From contig NZ_SIHJ01000001.1 of NCBI RefSeq assembly GCF_007859765.1, positions 248,767 to 312,766 of the forward strand: a stretch of DNA of 64,000 nt. The letters are read 5' to 3'. This stretch comes from Posidoniimonas corsicana. GTDB lineage: Bacteria > Planctomycetota > Planctomycetia > Pirellulales > Lacipirellulaceae. Every line of letters starts with the position of its first letter. Positions within the stretch are counted from its first letter, which is position 1. Below the pieces are notes generated by a model, which worked only from the letters and a program-made list of their open reading frames with translations, searched no databases and was not told the DNA's origin. Both the position numbers and the translations under genes were made by a program. Positions 40,699 to 49,165 of the stretch are shown here, piece after piece.

Positions 40699-40764
40699 GC
40701 CGGGTGCCACTATCGGAGACAACCTCGACCTGCAGGCACACTGGCGTAGCCAGTGGCACCCGGC
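40699..40764. repeat. Perfect 13 bp inverted repeat with competing inner hairpin
   Basis: GCCGGGTGCCACT (40699-40711) and AGTGGCACCCGGC (40752-40764) are exact inverses 40 nt apart. Near the right arm, CACTGGC-GTA-GCCAGTG forms an alternative hairpin sharing part of the arm, so two mutually exclusive folds are possible. It lies downstream of the ABC/GNAT gene and upstream of the kinase. Confidence 0.7.
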
Positions 40765-40780
40765 GGGCATGGGCCGCTAA

Positions 40781-40826
40781 CTCGCAGCGGTGTACTTCAC
40801 CTCAGCAGGGTGCTGAAGACGTACTG
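40781..40826. repeat. Dispersed intergenic repeat, partial copy
   Basis: Matches 21551-21596 by eye (CGCAG, CACCTCAGCA, GAAGAYGTA). It adjoins the 13 bp inverted repeat and so may be part of one larger host repeat unit beside the kinase. Confidence 0.45.
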
Positions 40827-40905
40827 AGACGTTACGACCCGCTGCTGTCCCCGCAGAGAACTCGTTGGACGGCCAGGACGTCCGAGGCAAGTATTCTCCA
40901 ACGCG

Positions 40906-42375
40906 CTAGGAATCAAGCGGCTCGAACGCGATCCGCGCGCGACCGACGCGGAACTCGCGCAGGTAGCCCTCGGCCGCCAGCGTGCGGAGCGACTTGAGGG
41001 CGTGCGTCGCCGAGCGGCCGGTGCGGCGGGCGACGGCCGCCGCGGTGACGCCGCCCCGCTCGCGGGCGATCGCCAGCGCCTCCCGCTCCGCGTCGCTGAG
41101 GCAGAACGGCCGCGGCCTGGCGGCCAGCATCGCGTCTGCCTGCGCGCGATCCATCGCTGGGCCGACGTAGACGAACCCGCCGGTGATGCGATCGCGGGAG
41201 TTGGCCGCGTTAGCATGCAGCCCCTGCGACTCGCACCACTTGGCCAGGATGCCGGTCTTGGTCGACGGCGCGTGGCCGTGCCGCGTGCAGGCCCACAGCG
41301 GCGACGCGGCCCGGTAGCGGATCATCCCCGGGTGCCCGGTAGTCGAATAGACCCGCATCCCCTGCGAGGCGTAGAGGCTCGCGCAGTACTCGCTCAGCCG
41401 GTTGCCGATGCCCACGCCCTGGTAGTCGGGCAGCACCACCGTGCGGTGCTCGCGCATCGCCTTCCGCGCATTGCCGCGGATCATGGCCCGCCACCACGCC
41501 GAGAACGCCACCGGCTCCCACACGCCCGACGGCTGCGGCCAGAACGCGCAGAAGCACTGCGCGGCCCGCTGGATCGACGTGTTCAGATAGTGATGCCGCC
41601 GAAACAGCTCCCAGGCGCCACGGTGGACCGGAGCGACCTGGAGCTCAATTGCCGGTCGCCCGTCGGGGAAACGTCGAAGCCGCCCCCTTGCCAGCTGCTG
41701 GCTGCTCATGTCCAACACCCAGTCCGGCTCGAGCCAGTCGAGCACGTCGTAATGGCAGGTGACCGCGACGAACTTCTTGTCGGCGCCGAAGCGGTCTTTG
41801 CGGAGGCTCTTGGCGATCGCCGCCGAGCCGATCTTGGCGACGGTCCGGTCGACCACACTCGTGAACTCGTCGAACGCCACCAGATCCACCGGGGGCGTTG
41901 CGACCGCCCCACGGGCGTCGCCGCGCGGCCGGGTCGCAACCGGCCCGCTGGAGCAGAGCAGCGCCCGGGCCAGGTCGCAGCGGAACCGCTCGCCGCCCGA
42001 CAGCACGTGGTGCGGCTTGACCCACGCCGGCGGGCTGCTGAAGCCGACCGCGTTGAGCGTCTGCGTGACGGTCTTCATGCTGTGCCCGGCGAACTGGTCG
42101 CAGACCGCCTTGGCCTTCTCCCAGCGGAACCCGCCCTCGCGGAACCGCTTGCCGTACACGTCGCGGGCGACGGTCGTCTTGCCGCTGCCCGAGGGGCCGA
42201 CGATCACGCCGATCCGCCAGGGGCGGCCGTCGATCAGCTCGTCGTCGGCGGGCACGTCCACGACGAACGTCTCGCTGGCGGTCTTCTCCGGCTTGAGGTC
42301 GAACATACCACGCACCTGGTCGACGGCGAAGCCGGCGGGCACGGGGCAGCTGACGGTGATCTCGTGTTCTGGCAT
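40906..42375 (-). CDS. ABC-type ATPase fused to GNAT acetyltransferase and winged helix
   Basis: 489 residues from the ATG at 42375, preceded by GAGGAG. First domain: ABC ATPase with Walker A (GPSGSGKTTVARDVYG), signature LSGGERFRCDLARALL and Walker B VDLVAFDEFTSVVD. Second: GNAT acetyltransferase with substrate segment FRRHHYLNTSIQRAAQCFCA and the acetyl-CoA loop DYQGVGIGNRLSEYCA. Third: C-terminal winged helix (GVTAAAVARRTGRSATHAL). It resembles COG2401-type 'ABC ATPase fused to acetyltransferase' proteins. No membrane domain exists, so this is not a transporter. It shares one base (TGATG) with the nuclease-like gene upstream and lies in a packaging-side cluster with a ParB-like gene. The acetylation target is unknown. 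Confidence 0.88.
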   Translation of the reverse strand: MPEHEITVSCPVPAGFAVDQVRGMFDLKPEKTASETFVVDVPADDELIDGRPWRIGVIVGPSGSGKTTVARDVYGKRFREGGFRWEKAKAVCDQFAGHSMKTVTQTLNAVGFSSPPAWVKPHHVLSGGERFRCDLARALLCSSGPVATRPRGDARGAVATPPVDLVAFDEFTSVVDRTVAKIGSAAIAKSLRKDRFGADKKFVAVTCHYDVLDWLEPDWVLDMSSQQLARGRLRRFPDGRPAIELQVAPVHRGAWELFRRHHYLNTSIQRAAQCFCAFWPQPSGVWEPVAFSAWWRAMIRGNARKAMREHRTVVLPDYQGVGIGNRLSEYCASLYASQGMRVYSTTGHPGMIRYRAASPLWACTRHGHAPSTKTGILAKWCESQGLHANAANSRDRITGGFVYVGPAMDRAQADAMLAARPRPFCLSDAEREALAIARERGGVTAAAVARRTGRSATHALKSLRTLAAEGYLREFRVGRARIAFEPLDS

Positions 42376-42749
42376 CAGAACTCCTCGCGGTTGAACTCGC
42401 CTCGGTTGCGGCTGCCTCTCGCCTCGGTGTAGCCGGCGAACACGAACTCGGGGTACTGCTCGGCGCAGACCTTGATCTTGATGCGGGTGTGCTGCTCCCA
42501 ACCGCCGGAGCCCTTTACGTCCACGAACTCGACCAGGCCGTCGGCGCGGTTGACCATGAAGTCGGGCGTGTAGAAGGTGTTATTCGCCAGACGGAACTTG
42601 ACCGCCTCGTACCGCCAGGACTTGACCTCACCGGCCGCCTTGAGCGTCCACAGTACGTTCTGCTCGAACCGCTTCTCGGTGGCGTTCATGCGGCCGGGCT
42701 CTTTGGGCGGCCGCCAGCGGGCTTTCGTCACACGGTCAGAACGCGGCAT
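42375..42749 (-). CDS. Small DUF1064-like putative endonuclease
   Basis: 124 residues from MPRSDRVT at 42749; longer starts overlap the ParB-like gene heavily. The core TPDFMVNRADGLVEFVDVKG has the D...E-x-x-D-x-K pattern of PD-(D/E)xK nucleases and resembles phage DUF1064 proteins. It may process phage DNA. It overlaps the ParB-like gene by 22 bp and is coupled to the ABC/GNAT gene by TGATG. Family assignment is tentative. Confidence 0.7.
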   Translation of the reverse strand: MPRSDRVTKARWRPPKEPGRMNATEKRFEQNVLWTLKAAGEVKSWRYEAVKFRLANNTFYTPDFMVNRADGLVEFVDVKGSGGWEQHTRIKIKVCAEQYPEFVFAGYTEARGSRNRGEFNREEF

Positions 42750-43378
42750 CTCCAACCCTTCTTGCTGAGCAGTTCGTGCACCTCGCGCTGCTGGTCCTCG
42801 TCGTCGCAGTCGACCACCACCTGGTAGGTCTCCGCCACACCGACATTCTTGGGGTCTTCCAGGCCGACGTCGACCAGGTCGACCAGCAAGAGCTCGTCCC
42901 ACGCGCTGCCCAACTCCTCGGTCGCCTCCGGCTCGACCTCGAACAGGAACTGCGACAGGTCCTCGGTGAACCTGCCCTGCGTCTTCTGATTGTTGGCCGC
43001 CACGTTGGCGGTCCGCTGCTTGCCCTTCGACCAGTCGACCACGCGGACGGTGAAGGCGTGAGTCGCATCGACGCGGATGATCCCCAGCTCCGCCTCGGCG
43101 TCCAGCACCTCGATCGGCTGGTCGCCATACTCCGCGCGGATCTGGCTCATCCGCTGGTGGCCGCAGACCAGCTCGCCCGTGCGGCGGTTGTAGACGATGC
43201 CCGACAGGTCGCCGAACCGCTTGAGGCTCGACCGCAGGCCGGCCGCCCCCTCGTCGCTGATGCTGCGGGGGTTGGCCGCGTCGGCCTGCAGGTCGGCCGT
43301 GTCGTCCAGCACGAACGCGGCGGGCGCCGCGGCCGGCTTGCTAGCCGCTTTTTTGCGGCTGACTTTTTTCTTGGCCAT
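42728..43378 (-). CDS. ParB/Srx-domain protein
   Basis: 216 residues. A Lys-rich N-terminus (MAKKKVSRKKAASKPAA) precedes a ParB N-terminal-like domain: ANPRSISDEGAAGLRSSLKR, GDLSGIVYNRRTG, and the nucleotide-binding GHQRMSQIRAEYG. The C-terminal part (SQFLFEVEPEATEELG, TYQVVVDCDDEDQQREVHEL) is typical of the phage-borne versions. Such proteins may hydrolyse nucleotides, nick DNA or assist packaging. It lies between the terminase and ABC/GNAT genes. Confidence 0.85.
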   Translation of the reverse strand: MAKKKVSRKKAASKPAAAPAAFVLDDTADLQADAANPRSISDEGAAGLRSSLKRFGDLSGIVYNRRTGELVCGHQRMSQIRAEYGDQPIEVLDAEAELGIIRVDATHAFTVRVVDWSKGKQRTANVAANNQKTQGRFTEDLSQFLFEVEPEATEELGSAWDELLLVDLVDVGLEDPKNVGVAETYQVVVDCDDEDQQREVHELLSKKGWRCRVLTV

Positions 43379-43381
43379 GAC

Positions 43382-43780
43382 TCAGAACACCAGGTTGGGG
43401 TTGTCCAATAGCTTCTCGCCGGTCGCCTGCTCGTGCGCGTCGGCCACACGGTCCAGCAGCCACCGCACCGCGTTGCCGTACCCGTCGACCGGCTTGCGGC
43501 CGCGGGCGCTGTAGACCTCGCACTCCTCGTTCAGGTAACACGCGGTCAGGATCGCCTTGAGCGCCGCGCCCTGGCGACGCGTCAGGTCGGTGCTGATCTT
43601 CCGTGGGGCGAAGCCGTCGTCGGGGCGGGCCAGCGGGAAGGTGATGCCGCTGTGCGTCGCGGTGCGGGGCTCGTCGGACGCCTCGCCCACCTTCTCGACC
43701 GGGTCGGCCTCCGCCTCGGGCGTGGGGGCATCCTTCACGCGGGCGGCGCCCACCGGGGCGGTCTTGCGTCGCTTGGTCAT
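43382..43780 (-). CDS. Hypothetical phage protein downstream of terminase
   Basis: 132 residues with a strong AGGAGA ribosome site. The N-terminal half is disordered (EAEADPVEKVGEASDEPRTA). The C-terminal half (STDLTRRQGAALKAILTACY, GNAVRWLLDRVADAHEQATG) looks helical. No family recognised. It sits 9 bp after terminase and 3 bp before the ParB-like gene. Confidence 0.75.
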   Translation of the reverse strand: MTKRRKTAPVGAARVKDAPTPEAEADPVEKVGEASDEPRTATHSGITFPLARPDDGFAPRKISTDLTRRQGAALKAILTACYLNEECEVYSARGRKPVDGYGNAVRWLLDRVADAHEQATGEKLLDNPNLVF

Positions 43781-43789
43781 ACTCGTCTC

Positions 43790-46003
43790 CTATCGTTGGG
43801 TGGCCAGAAACTTCTGATCGCCGGGCGTGCGGACCGGCTCACGCGCCGCGCGGGCCGGCGGCGTTGGCTCGTCACGCGGCAGCACGTTGATGGGCAGGTC
43901 GAGCACCGACGCCGCCACCAGGCTGTAGTAGTCCGCGTCGCCGAAGTGGTTGGGGCGGCGGGCCTTGTTCTCGAACACGATCACGCGGCTGCGGCCGATG
44001 ACCGGCTTGCTGATCCGCTCCTCGGCCACCAGCTGCTTGGCGTACTCGCGCAGCTGCCGTTTTTCTTCGCGCGTGAACGCGTTGAAGCTGCAGCCCGCGC
44101 CGTCCTCGCCGATCGGCGTGTCGCCGTAGCTGGTCCGCAGCAGCTGCTTGAAGTGGTCGGAGTTGGCGATCGCGTAGCTGGCGGGGTTCTCCGCGCCGGC
44201 CTGGGCGAACTTGTGCGCGTGCTTGGCGCTGCGGCGGATGTGCACCTGCTCGCCGGCCCACAGCACGCGGTTAGGGTCCTTGCGGCCGCCCAGCCGCTGG
44301 GGGTGGCTGTAGCTGCCCTTGCCGGGCGGCTCGCTCTGGCCGCGGCCCAGCACCATCAGCCAGCCCGCGCCGCCCACCTGGTCGTTCTTGAGCAGGTCCA
44401 ACAGCGACAGCCAGACCAAATCCTCCTGCTGCTTGCCGAGCTCCTTGCCCTGGTAGCCGCCGTCGGCGCACCGCAGCGTGACCGGCAGCCGGCCGGCCGC
44501 CTCGTTGCCCCAGATGCCGTAGCCCATGTTAAATCGATTGCTGAGCTCCGCGAACGCCTTGGGCAGCGCCTTCTTGATGCCCAGCTGGTCGGTCTCGACC
44601 GGAGCCTCGCCCAGGTCGATAATCCGGTGGTTCACGCCGGCCGGGGTCTCGTAGAACGCCCGCACCACGAAGTGCAGCCACCGCTTGCCGACGTCGACGC
44701 CGGCCACGATGCCGACGGTCTGCGGCGGCGCGTACCGCAGTGGAATCGTCCGCCGCCAGTCGGTCGCGGGCGAACCGGCAGGGTGCGCCCGCTCCACGAT
44801 GTCGCGGACGTACAGCTGCGACACGGTGAACACGTCCGGCTCCGCCGGGATGGTCCACGCGTGCTGACGCCGCTCGAGGTCCTTGTCGTCCGGGTTGCGG
44901 GAGTAGAGCGCGAGCCACTCCTCCTCGGCGATGTTGGCGCAGGTCCAGAACCGGTTGTGGAACGCGTTCCAGGTGAAGCCCAGCCGGTTCGTGGGGACCA
45001 GCTCGCCCTCGACCAGCGCGGCGCCGTCGGTCCCGATGCGGACCGACTGGCCGCGGCCGACCGGGACCAGCCGCTCCAGCATCGCCTGCCGGTCCGCCTC
45101 GCTCCACGACCGCCGGCAGTCGGGGCAGCGGAAGTGCCCGGCCCGCTTCGCCGCCTCGACGTCCTTGGCGTCCTCCACGCCGTGGAAGTCATCGCGGCCG
45201 GGGCAGACCAGCCCGCGGCAGTGCACGCACGACACGTGCAGCTTGTGGTTGGTCGACTCCTGGATCTCCAGCCAAATGCGGCCGGTCTCCTCGGTGACGG
45301 TGCACTCTTCGTAGCTGAACGCCTGGTTGGTCGCCTGGTAGGCTTTGGTGCGGTTGTCGATCTGCTCGGGCGGAGACGACTCCCGCGACACGGCGCCAGG
45401 CGTGTCGTAGCGGTCCACCTCCGTCTTGAAGACTACGTGGACCGTGAAGTTGGAGCGGTGCTTGTCCTTCCCCTCGCCGCTGATGAACCGCAGCGTGGCG
45501 CCGTTCTTGAACCTGATCAGCGACGGCGTGCCGCCCTTGGAGCCCTCGCCCGACTCGGGCAGCATCTTCCGCAGCTCCGGCGACGCCATGATCACCGGCA
45601 GGAACTCTTGGTGCCACTTGTCACGGGCCGACTGGTCCAGGTCCGGCACCGCGTAGCCGACGTCCTCGCCCCGCTCCAGCAGGTGCCACAGCACGCAGAT
45701 CACGCCGACAAAACTCTTGCCGCTCTGCACGCACCCGCTGAACCGGTACTTGCGGTGCGGCAGCTCGTCCATCAGCCGCAGCACGGTGGCGCAGTAGGGC
45801 TGGAACTCCGGCCGCCAGTTGAACCCCTCGTGCGGCCCCTCCGGCAGCACCACGCACGCGCGGGCGAACTCCCGCCGCGAGCGGATGCGCCGGCCGCGGG
45901 CGATGCGGGCGAACCGGCGCACCTCCCGCGCCAGCGGCCGCCGCCAGTAGGCGGGTTCAGCCCGCTCCGAGCTGTTCGAACGCGGCGTCGACGTAGCCTT
46001 CAT
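43790..46003 (-). CDS. Phage terminase large subunit (GpA family)
   Basis: 737 residues. The packaging ATPase has the P-loop-like GCVQSGKS (about 90-97), a YAVPDLDQSARDKWHQEFLP region and a zinc-ribbon-like CVHC...CPDC pair near the middle, as in GpA-family terminases. The nuclease domain follows with VGIVAGVDVGKRWLHFV (RNase-H fold, Asp). It cleaves and translocates phage DNA. The start overlaps the small-subunit gene by 47 bp, as lambda A and Nu1 are closely spaced. Confidence 0.94.
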   Translation of the reverse strand: MKATSTPRSNSSERAEPAYWRRPLAREVRRFARIARGRRIRSRREFARACVVLPEGPHEGFNWRPEFQPYCATVLRLMDELPHRKYRFSGCVQSGKSFVGVICVLWHLLERGEDVGYAVPDLDQSARDKWHQEFLPVIMASPELRKMLPESGEGSKGGTPSLIRFKNGATLRFISGEGKDKHRSNFTVHVVFKTEVDRYDTPGAVSRESSPPEQIDNRTKAYQATNQAFSYEECTVTEETGRIWLEIQESTNHKLHVSCVHCRGLVCPGRDDFHGVEDAKDVEAAKRAGHFRCPDCRRSWSEADRQAMLERLVPVGRGQSVRIGTDGAALVEGELVPTNRLGFTWNAFHNRFWTCANIAEEEWLALYSRNPDDKDLERRQHAWTIPAEPDVFTVSQLYVRDIVERAHPAGSPATDWRRTIPLRYAPPQTVGIVAGVDVGKRWLHFVVRAFYETPAGVNHRIIDLGEAPVETDQLGIKKALPKAFAELSNRFNMGYGIWGNEAAGRLPVTLRCADGGYQGKELGKQQEDLVWLSLLDLLKNDQVGGAGWLMVLGRGQSEPPGKGSYSHPQRLGGRKDPNRVLWAGEQVHIRRSAKHAHKFAQAGAENPASYAIANSDHFKQLLRTSYGDTPIGEDGAGCSFNAFTREEKRQLREYAKQLVAEERISKPVIGRSRVIVFENKARRPNHFGDADYYSLVAASVLDLPINVLPRDEPTPPARAAREPVRTPGDQKFLATQR

Positions 46004-46664
46004 GGATTACCTCCGCCTGGCGTTCGATCGCATCGGCAATGTCGTCGAACCCCTGCGCCACGACCCGCGCCGCCTCGGGCGGCAGCGTGCGTTCCAGGTA
46101 CTCGCGTTTCTTGGCGATCAGCTGCGCCGCCTCGGCGAGAACCTGCTGCACCTCGACGGTCGGCAGGTGCGACTCGCGGGCCAAGAGCAACTCGTGCTCC
46201 TTCTGCTGGATCACCAGCCGCCGCTCGACAATCCGCTGCCGCAGGAACTCGTCCTTGAGCTCCTGCGAAGCGCCGACCAGGAGCACGTCGTCCTCGGTCA
46301 GCCCGCCCGGCTTGGCGTCGGGGAGCGGGTGCTCGATGAAGTACCGCCAGAGCCACCGCAGCAGCTCGATGAGGTTGACCCGTTCCTTGTTCCCCTCGGG
46401 CCAAGGGAACCCGCGGTTCCGCATCGCGTCGCGGATCTGCTTGCTCTGCGTGTCCAGCAGCCAGGCCGACAGCGTCTTGCCGACCGACCCCAGCAGCCGC
46501 ACCAGCGTCGACTCCTCGTTCTTTCGGACCGCGGCCTTTTCTGCCCCGCTCAGACCGCGGAAGCCCTTCGCCTTGGCGCTGCGCAGCAGCTCGGCCTGCT
46601 CCTGCTGCTCGATCTGTTCGCTCAGCGTAGCCGCCTGCGCGGCCCGCTGCTGCTTCTTTGCCAT
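45957..46664 (-). CDS. Phage terminase small subunit candidate
   Basis: 235 residues, mostly helical and charged (LSEQIEQQEQAELLRSAKAK, RIVERRLVIQQKEHELLLAR). Position just upstream of GpA-type terminase, overlap and length fit a DNA-recognition subunit. A helix-turn-helix is not obvious. No closer family assigned. Confidence 0.75.
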   Translation of the reverse strand: MAKKQQRAAQAATLSEQIEQQEQAELLRSAKAKGFRGLSGAEKAAVRKNEESTLVRLLGSVGKTLSAWLLDTQSKQIRDAMRNRGFPWPEGNKERVNLIELLRWLWRYFIEHPLPDAKPGGLTEDDVLLVGASQELKDEFLRQRIVERRLVIQQKEHELLLARESHLPTVEVQQVLAEAAQLIAKKREYLERTLPPEAARVVAQGFDDIADAIERQAEVIHEGYVDAAFEQLGAG

Positions 46665-46736
46665 GTACCACGGTCACCCCACCGCCGCCCGCAGGCGTCA
46701 AAATTACTTACCGCAGCCCTCGGATCTGCCCCGCAC

Positions 46737-46767
46737 AAAAAAACCCTTCGATCGCTCCGGGCGGAGC
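46737..46767 (-). terminator. Possible terminator between tail-fibre and terminase genes
   Basis: On the minus strand GCTCCG-CC-CGGAGC is followed, after about 10 nt, by seven T. The gap before the T-run weakens it. If active it would separate the 46.8-52.7 kb cargo operon from the packaging operon. Confidence 0.4.
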
Positions 46768-46847
46768 CCCCACGGGGGTCGTCTGGGAAGGACCCCAAGG
46801 CCCCCGCCCCCCCTCGCCAAAGGACTTAGGGCGACGCCCGCACGCGC

Positions 46848-48188
46848 CTACTGCACCGGATCAATCACCTCCACCAGCACCCGCCGCCGGTCCTCAGTCC
46901 CCTCAGTAGGCTGCACCACCACCGGCAGCGACAACTCGGCCCCCGCCGCCACGCCGGCCGCCAGCACCACCTCGAACATCGCCCAGCTGCGGTTCACGCC
47001 GTACTCCTCGCTCACCGTCATCGCCACAGCGTCGGGCGTCACCGGCAGCTCCATGCCGTACAACCACGCGTCAGGGTCCGCGTACGCCAGCGCCACCAGC
47101 ACCCGTTCACCCGGCGCCGCCCGCACCCGGTCCTGCGTGTGCCGGCTGTCGGCGCGGTCGCTGACGTCAATCACCTTGCCCGGCTTGCGGTTCAGGAACG
47201 GCGTCCGCGACACCGTCGCCGCACCGGCCGCCAGGGCAGCCGCCTCCGCGTCACCGGCGGCGCCGGCCGCCGCGATCGCGTTCGCGCTGGCGTCCGCCGC
47301 GGCGCTCGCCGCCAGCGTTGACTGCGCGACCGCTGTCGAGATCCCCGCGTTATCCGGCGCCGTGTACCCAGCCGCCGCCAGCCGAGACGAAACCGCCGCG
47401 TCCAGCCGCCCCAGCTCCGTCGCCAGCTCGCTCCGCACCGCACCAGCGATCGCCGCCAGCTCCAGCGCCGGCACGTCCAGGCTGCTGTTGATCACCGTCA
47501 GGATCGCGTCGATCAGCTGCTGGCCGTCCCCCTCGTTGATCAGCGCCGCCTCGATCTGCGCCGCCGTTGGCACGTCCGAGACGTCCGCCGGGTTGGCCGG
47601 CAGGTTGTCGGTTTTTGCCCGGATCGCATCCGCCACCGCCTTGCCGGCCGCGATATCCACCGCGAGGCTGGCCCCCACGGGCACGCCCAGCTTGGCGAGC
47701 TGCGTGCTGCTGCTGTCCATCTCCGCCCGGTTCTCCGCCGCGGTGGGGATGTCCCCGACGGCGGCCGGACTCTCCGGCAGGTTGTCGGTCCTGGCCCGCA
47801 CCGCGGCGATGCCCGCGTTGTCCGGCGGGTTGTAGCCGTCCGCACGCAACCGGGACGAAACCGTCGTATCCAATCGGGCCGCGACCAGCGGCGACCAGCC
47901 GTCGGTCCGGCCGTTCGCCCGATTCACAACATGCACGTAGGTCGAGCCCGACGAGCTCACCGGCACAAACAGCAGGTGGTCCGCGTTGGTCTCGGCCTGC
48001 GTCAGGTCGAACACGTAGTAGCCGCTCTCCAGCTCCACCGGGCTCGCGTCGCCCAACGCCGCCAGCGAGCCGTGGTCCTTCGCCACCTTGCAGCTGATGT
48101 TGGCCGCGTCCCCGGTGACCGGCGCGCCGGCCCCGTCACGCGCCTGCACGCACAGCTTCTGGCCCGCGGTGTTCTTGAGCAGTGGCAT
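46848..48188 (-). CDS. Tail-fibre-like protein with RTDNLP repeats
   Basis: 446 residues. The middle holds repeated RADGYNPPDNAGIAAVRART-NLP type units alternating with Ala-rich helices, typical of phage fibres. The N-terminus (KLCVQARDGAGAPVTGDAAN) and C-terminus (LSLPVVVQPTEGTEDRRRVL) are beta-rich. It may recognise the host surface. It lies upstream of the terminase genes, unusual for a fibre gene of a lambda-like phage, suggesting a rearranged order or a virion head fibre. Confidence 0.75.
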   Translation of the reverse strand: MPLLKNTAGQKLCVQARDGAGAPVTGDAANISCKVAKDHGSLAALGDASPVELESGYYVFDLTQAETNADHLLFVPVSSSGSTYVHVVNRANGRTDGWSPLVAARLDTTVSSRLRADGYNPPDNAGIAAVRARTDNLPESPAAVGDIPTAAENRAEMDSSSTQLAKLGVPVGASLAVDIAAGKAVADAIRAKTDNLPANPADVSDVPTAAQIEAALINEGDGQQLIDAILTVINSSLDVPALELAAIAGAVRSELATELGRLDAAVSSRLAAAGYTAPDNAGISTAVAQSTLAASAAADASANAIAAAGAAGDAEAAALAAGAATVSRTPFLNRKPGKVIDVSDRADSRHTQDRVRAAPGERVLVALAYADPDAWLYGMELPVTPDAVAMTVSEEYGVNRSWAMFEVVLAAGVAAGAELSLPVVVQPTEGTEDRRRVLVEVIDPVQ

Positions 48189-48229
48189 CGGTTCGTCTCT
48201 CAGCTGGAGTTGGGGCGCCGCCCGCCTGC

Positions 48230-48745
48230 TTAGGCGCTCGCCTGCACGCCGCCGTAGAACAGGCTGGCCAACTCCGCCAGCACCGTCCCGTCGCCCAGGT
48301 CACGCAGCACCCGACCGAGCGCCGAGCTGACGCCCCCCACGGGAACCACCTCAAAGTCGTTCAGCGTCGTGCCGCCGTCCTCGCACGCCCCAACGAAGCT
48401 GCCCGGGTTCACGGAGCCCGACCGCAGCGTCAACAGGAACGGCCCCCTCGTGGCGATCGCGATGTCGCCGCCCGACCCGCTGGCCGACGCCTGCAGCGCC
48501 ACGCCGGCGAACACGCTACGGAACGACTGCTGGTTGAGCGACAGCGACCCCTGGTCGAACAGCGTTGAGGCAGGCCGCACGTCGTCCGTCTCCAGGTAGC
48601 AGAACGCCCCGAGCGTGATCTCGGTCGCCGCGTCAACCGGCGCGAGCACGACGCCGTAGTGCGCCGCGGCCAGCTCGGAGTACGCCGGGTTCTCGGAGTA
48701 AGCGAGCGGCCGTGCAAACGGCAGGCTCGGCGTAGGGACAATCAT
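48230..48745 (-). CDS. Hypothetical phage structural protein (capsid-cement-like)
   Basis: 171 residues with AAGGA before the ATG. Beta-rich, Gly/Ser-rich (SVFAGVALQASASGSGGDIA, FLLTLRSGSVNPGSFVGACE), resembling small capsid-decoration proteins such as DUF2190 in composition. No certain family. It lies between fibre and holin-like genes. Confidence 0.65.
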   Translation of the reverse strand: MIVPTPSLPFARPLAYSENPAYSELAAAHYGVVLAPVDAATEITLGAFCYLETDDVRPASTLFDQGSLSLNQQSFRSVFAGVALQASASGSGGDIAIATRGPFLLTLRSGSVNPGSFVGACEDGGTTLNDFEVVPVGGVSSALGRVLRDLGDGTVLAELASLFYGGVQASA

Positions 48746-48790
48746 CGACGGGGTCCTTGTTCTAGTTCGTTGGACAAATAGGCCGCACGC

Positions 48791-49084
48791 TCACGGAACC
48801 TGCGCAGTCAGCAGATACGCTGCCAGGCCGCCGGCCAGCGTGAGCGTCTGCAGCCCGATCGCCGCCGCGGTGCCGTACACGACCCACGAGATCCGGTCCA
48901 CCTTCTCGGCGAGCACACCCACCGCGATGCGTTCCGCCGCCAGCGCCTCGTTGTCGCGTTGGCGGTCAATCTTCACCGCCTCGAGATCCGCGTGCAGCTG
49001 CTTGACCGTCGCCGTCAGCGACTCCAACGCGCACGTGTTCCGGATGATCTCCTTGCGATCGTCGTCGCTCATCGCTTCGTCCAC
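48791..49084 (-). CDS. Holin-like small membrane protein
   Basis: 97 residues, GTG start at 49084 with AGGAG 6 nt upstream. Coiled coil (NTCALESLTATVKQLHADLE, DRQRDNEALAAERIAVGVLA) followed by a C-terminal membrane helix (GTAAAIGLQTLTLAGGLAAY). This matches hemolysin-XhlA/holin-type proteins with an N-terminal coiled coil. It could permeabilise the membrane at lysis. Confidence 0.65.
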   Translation of the reverse strand: MDEAMSDDDRKEIIRNTCALESLTATVKQLHADLEAVKIDRQRDNEALAAERIAVGVLAEKVDRISWVVYGTAAAIGLQTLTLAGGLAAYLLTAQVP

Positions 49085-49165
49085 AGTGGACTCCTAGGCC
49101 AGCGTCTACACATGGCCCCGCCGCCAGCGTGGGACGCCGACGACGGGGCCGATCTAGGGCGTCTC

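Larger units (their letters stand above)
40442..40905. other. Gene-free DNA upstream of the histidine kinase
   Basis: No coding frame. It contains the perfect 13 bp inverted repeat and the dispersed-repeat tail listed next, and presumably the kinase promoter between 40441 and about 40620 (an AT-richer stretch). It separates the kinase from the ABC/GNAT gene. Confidence 0.5.
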
